From JACRBK01 sp964427955 (GTDB lineage Bacteria; Chloroflexota; Anaerolineae; Aggregatilineales; Aggregatilineaceae), in assembly GCA_964427955.1 (NCBI GenBank), contig CAYRWY010000118.1:1-13941 (forward strand): DNA of 13,941 bases, read 5' to 3'. Under the pieces are notes generated by a model that was given only the letters and a program-made list of their open reading frames with translations, did no database searches and was not told the origin of the DNA. Of the stretch, positions 1 through 5,963 are shown in pieces. Made by a program: the position numbers and the translations under genes. Each line of letters opens with the position of its first letter. The first letter of the stretch is position 1.

Positions 1-545
1 TGCACGGCTACTTCATCGCCGACTTGTTGTTTCACGAGATCGATGGTGCGGAAGAAATAGTCGGGCGGGGTTTGGAGCAGTCCCGGGGTCTTGCCGGGCA
101 GAATGGGAGTGTGATAGACACCCCAGGTGTACATCCGCCACTCGTCCAGGCGATCAAAGTCGCGATCCGGATCGAAGTCCTCGAACACCGGGCGGGCTTG
201 GGTGGGATCGACCGGGCGATGCTGAGCATTATCGTCCCAGGGGATCAGCGTGGTATCGCCGTTTTTCCAGGCGACGATCTCCCCGTCCGCCGTTTCAGCG
301 ATGGACGCCACGCTGCGCAACCACTCCGGGTCGCGGCCCGGGATGTTGATCAAGATACCGTCGAAGTGATAGCGCCGCTGGAGCATCACCAGCGCCTCGG
401 CAAAACCCTCGCTCGTAAACCAGATATCGTGCGGCTTGATCTCGGTGTTCAGAAAATAATGACCGAGCGCAAGCTGGCACATCAGCGGCACACGATCCGG
501 AACCCGGTGCTGCATCGCCCGGGCCATACGCTGTTTACCGTTCAC
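1..545 (-). CDS. URO-D superfamily protein (uroporphyrinogen decarboxylase-like), partial
   Basis: About 181 N-terminal residues are visible; the 3' end lies beyond the left edge. Read on the minus strand, it begins GTG (545-543) with GGAGGG at 556-551, five bases upstream, which fixes the start. The first internal ATG is at codon 7 and has no comparable ribosome site. The protein opens VNGKQRMARAMQHRVPDRVP and continues with MCQLALGHYFLN. The R-x-P-D-R-V-P pattern near residues 14-20 is typical of the URO-D/methyltransferase superfamily (true HemE, corrinoid methyltransferases such as MtaA/MtbA, and many uncharacterised relatives). The tryptophan-rich, acidic stretch after residue 100 differs from what I expect in HemE, so haem synthesis is unlikely. 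In this class, relatives without assigned substrates often sit beside sugar transporters, as here. Its neighbour is a divergent ABC-transporter operon sharing one control region. No transmembrane segment or signal peptide is seen, so it is presumably cytoplasmic. Substrate unknown; the catalytic half is not visible. Confidence 0.7.
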   Translation of the reverse strand, partial: MNGKQRMARAMQHRVPDRVPLMCQLALGHYFLNTEIKPHDIWFTSEGFAEALVMLQRRYHFDGILINIPGRDPEWLRSVASIAETADGEIVAWKNGDTTLIPWDDNAQHRPVDPTQARPVFEDFDPDRDFDRLDEWRMYTWGVYHTPILPGKTPGLLQTPPDYFFRTIDLVKQQVGDEVAV

Positions 546-550
546 AGGTG

Positions 551-556
551 CCCTCC
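551..556 (-). promoter_or_regulatory. Ribosome binding site deciding a GTG start
   Basis: GGAGGG on the minus strand lies five bases before GTG at 545. It is the only strong Shine-Dalgarno match near the 5' end of the URO-D-like gene and supports GTG rather than the downstream ATG at 527. Confidence 0.7.
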
Positions 557-585
557 TGGTTAAGCAATTAACCCGATTTTTCCAT

Positions 586-614
586 TTGTTTTTTATCCGA
601 ACTAAGAGTATACT
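586..614 (+). promoter_or_regulatory. Predicted promoter of the solute-binding protein operon
   Basis: TTGTTT at 586-591 and TATACT at 609-614 are separated by 17 bases. The -10 matches the sigma-70 consensus at 5 of 6 positions and the -35 at 3 of 6. The expected transcription start near 620 would leave a leader of about 40 nt before the ATG at 664. The -10 lies inside the palindrome at 603-618, so a protein bound there would block this promoter. This is inference from sequence match only. Confidence 0.5.
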
Positions 615-618
615 CTTA
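603..618. promoter_or_regulatory. Perfect 16-bp palindrome, likely operator
   Basis: TAAGAGTATACTCTTA reads identically on both strands with no mismatch. It sits in the 118-bp region between the divergent URO-D-like gene and the binding-protein gene and covers the predicted -10 boxes of both. The symmetry and position suggest the site of a dimeric repressor. The TA-centred core lacks the central CG of typical LacI-family sites; GntR- or ROK-type binding is possible but not determinable. No regulator gene is within the window. Confidence 0.55.
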
Positions 619-635
619 ATTGCATCAGTTTTACA
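607..635 (-). promoter_or_regulatory. Possible divergent promoter of the URO-D-like gene
   Basis: On the minus strand TGTAAA (635-630) and TATACT (612-607) are 17 bases apart. The -10 is good and the -35 modest (3 of 6). Because the palindrome is symmetric, it provides a TATACT on each strand, so this promoter and the rightward one would overlap and share the operator. Inference only. Confidence 0.35.
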
Positions 636-663
636 GAGAATGCTTTATCTTTTGGAGGAACCT

Positions 664-1953
664 ATGAAAAAGCTGTTGGTTCTCGTTCTGGTCGCAGCGA
701 TGGTGATGGTGGGCAGCATCTCCCCGATCCACACCAAAGCGCAAGACGAAGTCACCCTGACCCTGGGGTCGTGGCGCGTGGACGATGTCAAGCCGATGGA
801 AGAACTCCTGGCCGCGTTCCACGAAGAATACCCCAACATCACCGTCAAGTTTGATCCGACCAATCCCCCCGACTACAATGCGACGCTGCAAAGCCAGTTC
901 GAAACCGGGACGGCTCCCGATGTGATGTACGTCCGTTCCTTCGCGACGGGCCGCGGCCTCTTCGATCAAGGCTACCTGGCCGACATCACCGACCTGCCCG
1001 AATTGCAGACGAACTTCGACCCGGCTATGCTAGGCCCCTGGGCCACCGAAGATGGCAAGAGCTATGCCGTGCCGTTCATCGCGGTGTCGCATGGCATCTA
1101 CTACAATATTGACCTGTTCAACGAACTCGGCATCGCCGTCCCCACCACCTGGGAAGAACTGATCGCCGCCGCCAAGACGTTGAAGGACAATGGCTACGAC
1201 GGTTTTGCCAATGCCAGCGGCGACGCCTGGACCATTGCCGAAATCGTCTTCATGAACCTGGCCCCCAACTTCATCGGTGGCCGTGAAGGCCGCCTGGAAT
1301 ACCAGACCGGCAAGCGCTGCTTCAACGACGAACACGTCGTGGCCGCCTTCCAGGCCGTGGCCGACATGGGCCCCTATGTTCCCGCCGACAACAGCGCGCT
1401 GACCTACTACGACAGCCAGCAGATCTTCCTGCAAGGCGAAGCAGGCATGTGGATGGGCGGATCGTGGGACATCCCGGTCTTCGAAGCCGAAGCGCCTGAG
1501 TTCCAGTGGGGCGTGTTCGCCACCCCGGCTCCGGCTGGCACGGAACAGCAGTACATCACCTTCCACCTGGACGCCGCCGTGGGCATGAACGCCAAGACCG
1601 CGCACCCTGACGAAGCCCGGACCTTCCTGTCCTGGTTGGCTGGCCCCACGGCTGCCCAACTGCTCGGCGACCTGCTGCCCGGCTTCTTCCCGATCCAGAA
1701 AGTCGCCCCTGCTCTGAGCGACCCGCACGCTGCCGAATTCCTGGCTCTGAACGAAGGCCGTGGCCAGGACTGGCGCTGGGCGTGGGAACTGCTCGGCGCG
1801 CCCGCCGACAAGGCCGGGTTGGATGGCTACACCCTGATGCAGGATAATGCCATCGCCGTCCTGAATGGCAAAGAGACTCCTCAGGAAGCTGCCGACGCGC
1901 TCCAGAACGGGCTTGCGCAGTGGTTCGAACCCGCGATGAGCTGCGGCATGTAA
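664..1953 (+). CDS. Extracellular carbohydrate-binding protein of an ABC importer
   Basis: This 429-residue protein is a family-1 extracellular solute-binding protein that captures a sugar or oligosaccharide outside the cell and delivers it to the two permeases encoded next. It starts at ATG 664 with GGAGGA at 654-659. An in-frame TTG at 586 would add 26 residues but lies in the predicted -35 box. Residues 1-26 form a signal peptide (KK, hydrophobic core, cleavage likely after TKA at 24-26). The mature part shows the family's TLTLGSWR opening, the TGTAPDVMYV segment near residues 81-90, and EAGMWMGGSWDIP near 269-281. There is no lipobox cysteine, so membrane anchoring by lipid is not predicted. 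The only cysteines are C219 and C427, which could pair. Glutamate is almost always GAA (I count two GAG), unlike the permeases, which fits high expression. Substrate cannot be named from sequence alone. Confidence 0.93.
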   Translation: MKKLLVLVLVAAMVMVGSISPIHTKAQDEVTLTLGSWRVDDVKPMEELLAAFHEEYPNITVKFDPTNPPDYNATLQSQFETGTAPDVMYVRSFATGRGLFDQGYLADITDLPELQTNFDPAMLGPWATEDGKSYAVPFIAVSHGIYYNIDLFNELGIAVPTTWEELIAAAKTLKDNGYDGFANASGDAWTIAEIVFMNLAPNFIGGREGRLEYQTGKRCFNDEHVVAAFQAVADMGPYVPADNSALTYYDSQQIFLQGEAGMWMGGSWDIPVFEAEAPEFQWGVFATPAPAGTEQQYITFHLDAAVGMNAKTAHPDEARTFLSWLAGPTAAQLLGDLLPGFFPIQKVAPALSDPHAAEFLALNEGRGQDWRWAWELLGAPADKAGLDGYTLMQDNAIAVLNGKETPQEAADALQNGLAQWFEPAMSCGM

Positions 1954-1991
1954 TTGCCTCGCACCACGTGATCTAGACTTGTAGAACCCTT

Positions 1992-2025
1992 ATCGCCCGG
2001 CTTTCCCAAAGTCGGGCGATATTTT
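1992..2025 (+). terminator. Hairpin terminator or attenuator after the binding-protein gene
   Basis: Positions 1992-2004 pair with 2008-2020 in a 13-bp stem with one G-U pair and a CCC loop, followed by ATTTTATG. It lies 38 bases after the binding-protein stop and 49 bases before the first permease. Partial termination here would yield more binding protein than permease, as is common in importer operons. The U tract is short, so read-through is plausible. Confidence 0.75.
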
Positions 2026-2069
2026 ATGATAGACTTGACCCAACCAACATTGGCGTGAGGGAGTCTGCT

Positions 2070-3032
2070 ATGCTCAAAGCCGCGGAAAAACCGCTCAAAC
2101 TGCTTGGTCTGGCGGGCGATTGGGAAGCGCCGCGCCGCCGGGCCTGGATCGCTTTTCTGATCCCGGCCCTGGCCGTCTATACCGTTTTTATGGCCTATCC
2201 CCTGGTGAACTCGATGCGCTTGAGTTTCTACACCGGCCAGGGGCTGCATCCCGAACGTTTCGTAGGGTTAGACAACTACGACGCCCTCTTCAACAATCCC
2301 CTTTGGAAAGTACGTTTTCAGGGGGCGCTCAAACATACCTTTATCTTTTTTGGGGTCCACATGGCGGTTCAGAACACGCTGGGCCTGCTGTTCGCCACCC
2401 TGCTCTCCCAGTCCCGGCTGGTGGGCCGCAACTTTTACCGGACGATCATCTTTATCCCCGCGACCATGTCCGTGCTGCTGACCGCGTTCCTGTGGCGGCT
2501 GATCCTCAATCCGCGTTGGGGGATGCTCAAAATCCTGCTGGACGATATCGGCAAGCCGCAGTGGTTCCACGCCTGGTTGGGCGATACGAAATGGGCCTTG
2601 ATTGTGGTAGCGCTGGTGTCGTCGTGGCAGTGGGTCGGGCTGCCCACCATGATGTTCCTGGCGGGGCTGCTGAACGTCTCCGACGAACTGAGCGAGGCTG
2701 CCCACGTCGATGGCGCCAACGGCTTCCAGATCTGGTGGCGCATCAAGATTCCGCTGATCACCCCGGTGATCGGGATCGTCGCGGTTCTGACGTTCATCGG
2801 CAACTTCAACGCCTTCGACGTCGTGTACGCCATGCAGGACGCCACCGGCGCGCCGGAGCACTCGACCGACATCATGGGCACTTTCTTCTACCGGACGGCC
2901 ATCGCGGGTGAGCATCCGGTCGCGCGGCCTGATATGGGCATCGGCGCCGCGGTCGCGACCTGCACGTTCTTGATCCTGATGGTCGGGGTATCGACCTGGC
3001 TGTATCTCTCACGGCGGCGCGGGGAGGCCTGA
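2070..3032 (+). CDS. Sugar ABC transporter permease, MalF type
   Basis: This 320-residue inner-membrane protein is one half of the transmembrane channel of a CUT1 carbohydrate importer. ATG 2070 is preceded by GAGGGAG at 2057-2063 with six bases between; the GTG at 2055 in frame overlaps that ribosome site and is less likely. Six membrane helices are apparent, beginning with RRRAWIAFLIPALAVYTVF (residues 22-40) and ending with a helix at about 301-314 before a basic tail SRRRGEA. The EAA loop that docks on the ATPase is at residues 209-232 (EAAHVDGANGFQIWWRIKIP). The conserved second-helix segment FYRTIIFIPATMS occurs at about 122-134. It follows the binding-protein gene and is separated by five bases from the second permease, so the two permeases are cotranscribed. 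Glutamate codons mix GAA and GAG, unlike the binding protein. Confidence 0.93.
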   Translation: MLKAAEKPLKLLGLAGDWEAPRRRAWIAFLIPALAVYTVFMAYPLVNSMRLSFYTGQGLHPERFVGLDNYDALFNNPLWKVRFQGALKHTFIFFGVHMAVQNTLGLLFATLLSQSRLVGRNFYRTIIFIPATMSVLLTAFLWRLILNPRWGMLKILLDDIGKPQWFHAWLGDTKWALIVVALVSSWQWVGLPTMMFLAGLLNVSDELSEAAHVDGANGFQIWWRIKIPLITPVIGIVAVLTFIGNFNAFDVVYAMQDATGAPEHSTDIMGTFFYRTAIAGEHPVARPDMGIGAAVATCTFLILMVGVSTWLYLSRRRGEA

Positions 3033-3037
3033 CGACG

Positions 3038-4201
3038 ATGATCGACATCATTGCCTGGATTGCCAAACACTTCGATATTTTCGCCTGGGCCACTTTCTGC
3101 GCGGCGGTCGGCGGCATGATCACGCCGCGGTTCATCAAGGGCGCGCGCAAGAACGAGGATGTAGAAACCTGGCTCGGTGCCTTGCTGGGATTGGCCGTTG
3201 CCATCCTCGCCTACATTGCTGGAGCTTTCCACAGCCTCGCCGGGCAGGCCCTCACGCTGGTTGTGCTGGCGGCGGTGTTGCTCAGCTATTGGCTGACCTA
3301 CCTCCCCCGGCGCACCGATGCGCCCCGCATCCACAACAAGTGGATCGGCAAAACCTTACAGCGCCATACCTTCGGCAGCGTCTTCGGCCAGTTCATCTCG
3401 CACGTGATCCTGATCACCTGGTCGCTGATCGTGTTGATCCCGCTGTGGACAATGGTGGTCAATTCGCTGAAGATGAAGCGCGAAATCTACCGTTCGCCGT
3501 TTTCGTTCCCGTCGTCGGATGTGCGCACCTTCGAAGGCTTCAAGAATGCCTGGGTCGATGGCAAATTCGATCTCTATTTCAAAAACAGCATCATCGTCAC
3601 GGTGACTTCCCTGCTGCTGATCCTGGCCATCGGCGCGCTGGCGGCCTATGCGCTGGCCAACTGGCGGTCGCGCACCTCGTCGCTGATCTACGTCTACTTC
3701 ATCGCCGGGCTGATGATCCCGATCCGGCTGGGCACGATCAACATCGTGACGATTGTGCAAGACCTGGGGCTGGGAGGCCAACTGGTCGGCCTGATCCCGA
3801 TCTACGTCGCGATGGGCCTGCCGATCACCGCCTTCGTGGTCACCAGCTTCATGCGGGGCATCCCAAGTGACCTGATCGAGGCGGCGCGCATGGACGGGGC
3901 ATCCGAGTTCCGGGTGTTCTGGCAGATTATGCTGCCGCTGGTTCGCCCGGCGCTCGCGACCGTCACCGTATTCAACATGATCCCGATCTGGAATGATTTA
4001 TGGTTCCCCCTGATTCTGACGCGCGACCAGGAACAGCGCACGGTGACCTACGGCGTGTCGCTGCTGTTCGGGCAGTACCAAACCGACTGGAACGCGATCC
4101 TCAGCACGTTGTCGATGGCGTCGATCCCGGTGCTGATCCTCTATCTCTTGATGTCCAAGCAGTTCATCAAAGGGCTGACGGCGGGCGCGATCAAGGGCTG
4201 A
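3038..4201 (+). CDS. Sugar ABC transporter permease, MalG type, with N-terminal membrane extension
   Basis: This 387-residue protein is the second permease half of the importer. The ordinary MalG-like core begins near residue 112 and contains the EAA loop at 281-300 (EAARMDGASEFRVFWQIMLP) and the C-terminal SKQFIKGLTAGAIKG typical of this group. Family members are usually about 270-300 residues. Here about 110 residues precede the core, with three predicted hydrophobic segments (about 11-29, 46-64 and 70-88) joined by charged loops (RFIKGARKNEDVETW; LPRRTDAPRIHNKW). The start is ATG 3038, with GGGGAGG at 3021-3027 inside the end of the upstream gene. No good ribosome site is seen near the core, so the extension appears genuinely translated. 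No ATPase gene follows; a shared MsmK/UgpC-type ATPase elsewhere would be needed. Confidence 0.92.
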   Translation: MIDIIAWIAKHFDIFAWATFCAAVGGMITPRFIKGARKNEDVETWLGALLGLAVAILAYIAGAFHSLAGQALTLVVLAAVLLSYWLTYLPRRTDAPRIHNKWIGKTLQRHTFGSVFGQFISHVILITWSLIVLIPLWTMVVNSLKMKREIYRSPFSFPSSDVRTFEGFKNAWVDGKFDLYFKNSIIVTVTSLLLILAIGALAAYALANWRSRTSSLIYVYFIAGLMIPIRLGTINIVTIVQDLGLGGQLVGLIPIYVAMGLPITAFVVTSFMRGIPSDLIEAARMDGASEFRVFWQIMLPLVRPALATVTVFNMIPIWNDLWFPLILTRDQEQRTVTYGVSLLFGQYQTDWNAILSTLSMASIPVLILYLLMSKQFIKGLTAGAIKG

Positions 4202-4213
4202 CACTTCGCAACC

Positions 4214-4244
4214 TCCTGCTCCTGGCCGACGTTCAGGAGCAGGA
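4214..4244 (+). terminator. Hairpin after the permease operon
   Basis: Positions 4214-4224 and 4234-4244 form a perfect 11-bp stem with a nine-base loop, 12 bases after the permease stop. No T run follows (ATCTCCC), so it may stabilise the 3' end or act as a weak terminator rather than a classical intrinsic one. Confidence 0.5.
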
Positions 4245-4288
4245 TCTCCCTACCAATCGTTAAGCCAGTGTATGTAATCCATTATAAC

Positions 4289-4326
4289 TTGATTGTATTT
4301 CGTAGAAACGCAGATAATGGTACAAT
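4289..4326 (+). promoter_or_regulatory. Promoter region of the receiver gene
   Basis: Two overlapping candidates exist. TTGATT (4289-4294) is 18 bases from GATAAT (4313-4318). An extended -10, TGGTACAAT (4318-4326), lies just after it. Either gives a leader of roughly 40-50 nt before ATG 4372. This AT-rich stretch stands out from its surroundings and indicates independent transcription of the receiver gene. Confidence 0.5.
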
Positions 4327-4371
4327 TCTCACTGTAACGATTCCGTTCCCAAACTTTAGAGGTTTCAACGT

Positions 4372-4731
4372 ATGAGAAGAATTCTGGTGATCGACGACGA
4401 GCGAGCGCTTCGAGAGACTCTGATCGAGATCCTGAGTTTTGAAGATTTCGATACTCTCGATGCGGAAGACGGGTTGACAGGGGTCGCGCTGGCGCAGCGT
4501 TACCTGCCTGACCTGATCCTGTGCGACGTCGCGATGCCAGGTCTCGACGGTTTCGGCGTGTTAGCCGCCCTCAAGGAAGATCCTAAAACAGCCCATATCC
4601 CCGTCATCTTACTCACCGCCCGCGCCGAAAAAACCTTCGCCGAATCCGGAATGGCGATGGGGGCCAGAGCGTATATCACCAAACCCTTTACGATTGACTC
4701 ACTGCTGGAGACGATCACTTCCCTGCTGTAA
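4372..4731 (+). CDS. Stand-alone response-regulator receiver protein
   Basis: The 119-residue protein is one CheY-like receiver domain with no output domain. The acidic pocket D8-D9, phosphoacceptor D52 (LILCDVAMPG), T82 and K104-P105 are all present, so it should be phosphorylated by a histidine kinase. The sequence ends right after the last helix, so it must act through another protein, for example in a phosphorelay, as a kinase modulator or by binding a separate partner. ATG 4372 has AGAGG at 4358-4362. It has its own promoter and no kinase beside it, so its partner is encoded elsewhere. It converges on the GH172 gene with 50 bases between the stops. Family assignment is secure; the pathway is unknown. 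Confidence 0.93.
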   Translation: MRRILVIDDERALRETLIEILSFEDFDTLDAEDGLTGVALAQRYLPDLILCDVAMPGLDGFGVLAALKEDPKTAHIPVILLTARAEKTFAESGMAMGARAYITKPFTIDSLLETITSLL

Positions 4732-4759
4732 AAAAGAGCGCGACCCTTTCGAGCCGCGC
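4730..4759 (-). terminator. Intrinsic terminator of the GH172 gene
   Basis: Read on the minus strand, GCGCG (4759-4755) and CGCGC (4742-4738) form a GC stem with a 12-base loop, followed after two bases by six T (4735-4730). It follows the GH172 stop and ends at the stop of the convergent receiver gene, with the T run overlapping the receiver stop codon. The stem is short, so strength is uncertain. Confidence 0.5.
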
Positions 4760-4781
4760 CTTGTGGTTTGGATTCAATGCG

Positions 4782-5867
4782 CTAGATCACTTCAAGCTCA
4801 TTCCGCCCTGGCAGCACCGGCTGCGGCGCATGAGGCTCAGCCTGGTACCAGAACACGGTCGAGGCGATGTCGTCCTGGAGCGGAAGGTAGCGCCCTTCCG
4901 AGCGCCAGCCCAACGCCTGGATCGTCACCCGCAGATCCTTCTGGAAGCGAATGGGGTCCATGACGTGCCAGCGGTACATGCCAAACCGCTGCTGGCTCTG
5001 GTACAGCCCATCAGGCCGGATGACCTGGGGCAGCCCGGAAAAAGGTGAGCAGAAGACGCAATACTGCCCGATCGGCTGCTCGAAATCCCACGCGCCGCCG
5101 AAATAGTCTTCGGTGCCGGTGCCGCAGATCGTGGGAAATTCGCCGTCGCCGTCCAGGAAGAACTTGATCTCGCCTTCGCCCCACCAACCGTTGTTGTTCA
5201 CGCCCCAGGCCAGATAGGTTCCCACGTACTGCCCCTGGCCCTTGATCCCGTCGGCCAGGGTGTGCACCTGTAGATAGGGCAGCGGGTTGCTGCGCCGCCA
5301 CTGGGCATGAAAGTAGGCTGCGTCGTCGGGGACGTCCGTCAGAGCATAGGTGATCTGATAATAAAATCCCAACACCTGCTCAGGCGAAAGATTCTCCAAC
5401 GTAATCCGCGCGCTGCGCCGGAAGGGCATTTCCCAATAGCAGTTGAAACCACCCGCGGGATTCACCGCGACGGGCAGCGAACTGACGTTACAGCGCACGC
5501 CCCACCCGTTGCAGAAGAAATCGCCCAGGGGCACTTCAATCGAGGGCGTGGCCTCGCCATCCCAGTAAAAACGGATGACCAGCTTGCGCCACCAGGCCGG
5601 GGCCACCGTCAGCCAGATATGCTGGATCGCCCCCGGTCCGTCGATCTCGGCCAGCGTGACCGTCTGCTGCGGCGCCAGGTGGATCGAGGGCGAGAGCTTC
5701 CACCCCTGCCCCAGCTCACGCGCCGCCGCGGCACCGGTGCCCTCGGTCGCCATCCCGCCCTGGCCTTTCGCGCCGGTGAAATTCTCGGCACTGATGGAAC
5801 GAGTCTGCGCCGACGACAGCCGCGAGAGATTGCCTAAATTCATGTTCAAGCCGTTAAAGGATGCCAT
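4782..5867 (-). CDS. GH172 family (DUF2961) glycoside hydrolase
   Basis: This 361-residue protein matches DUF2961, now GH172. Characterised members act on alpha-D-fructofuranosides/difructose dianhydride I or on D-arabinofuranosides; the substrate here is not predictable. The family's N-terminal signature is at residues 14-43 (LSRLSSAQTRSISAENFTGA, then KGQGGMATEG). The presumed active-site glutamates are E233 (GEGEIKFFLDGDGEFP) and E253 (GTGTEDYFGGAWDF), about 20 residues apart as in characterised enzymes; the pairing is by motif, not alignment. There is no signal peptide, so it probably acts in the cytosol on imported sugar. Length fits single-domain members. Start ATG 5867 has only a loose GGGGA 8 bases upstream; M9 is an alternative. 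It faces the receiver gene tail to tail and is divergent from the FAD oxidoreductase. Confidence 0.9.
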   Translation of the reverse strand: MASFNGLNMNLGNLSRLSSAQTRSISAENFTGAKGQGGMATEGTGAAAARELGQGWKLSPSIHLAPQQTVTLAEIDGPGAIQHIWLTVAPAWWRKLVIRFYWDGEATPSIEVPLGDFFCNGWGVRCNVSSLPVAVNPAGGFNCYWEMPFRRSARITLENLSPEQVLGFYYQITYALTDVPDDAAYFHAQWRRSNPLPYLQVHTLADGIKGQGQYVGTYLAWGVNNNGWWGEGEIKFFLDGDGEFPTICGTGTEDYFGGAWDFEQPIGQYCVFCSPFSGLPQVIRPDGLYQSQQRFGMYRWHVMDPIRFQKDLRVTIQALGWRSEGRYLPLQDDIASTVFWYQAEPHAPQPVLPGRNELEVI

Positions 5868-5963
5868 AGAATCTTTCCCCTAATCATGTAGAATACCAAC
5901 CATCTTCATTATGCCACGACTCTACACTCCCTCTAAAAAGGCGAACCAGGACAGAACAATCCG
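5868..5963. other. Divergent intergenic region without a clear promoter
   Basis: This 96-bp AT-richer spacer separates the GH172 gene (-) from the oxidoreductase gene (+) and must hold promoters for both. I found -10-like fragments (TAGAAT at 5889-5894, and CATAAT on the minus strand near 5910-5915) but no convincing -35 partners and no palindrome. Confidence 0.4.

Noticed and set aside
24..563. 179-codon + strand frame at the left end
   Set aside because: Shadow of the URO-D-like gene on the minus strand, whose translation is family-like and has a well-placed Shine-Dalgarno sequence.
586..663. Upstream TTG start for the binding protein
   Set aside because: It would put 26 non-conserved residues before a classical MKKLL signal peptide and overlaps the predicted promoter; ATG 664 has a strong ribosome site.
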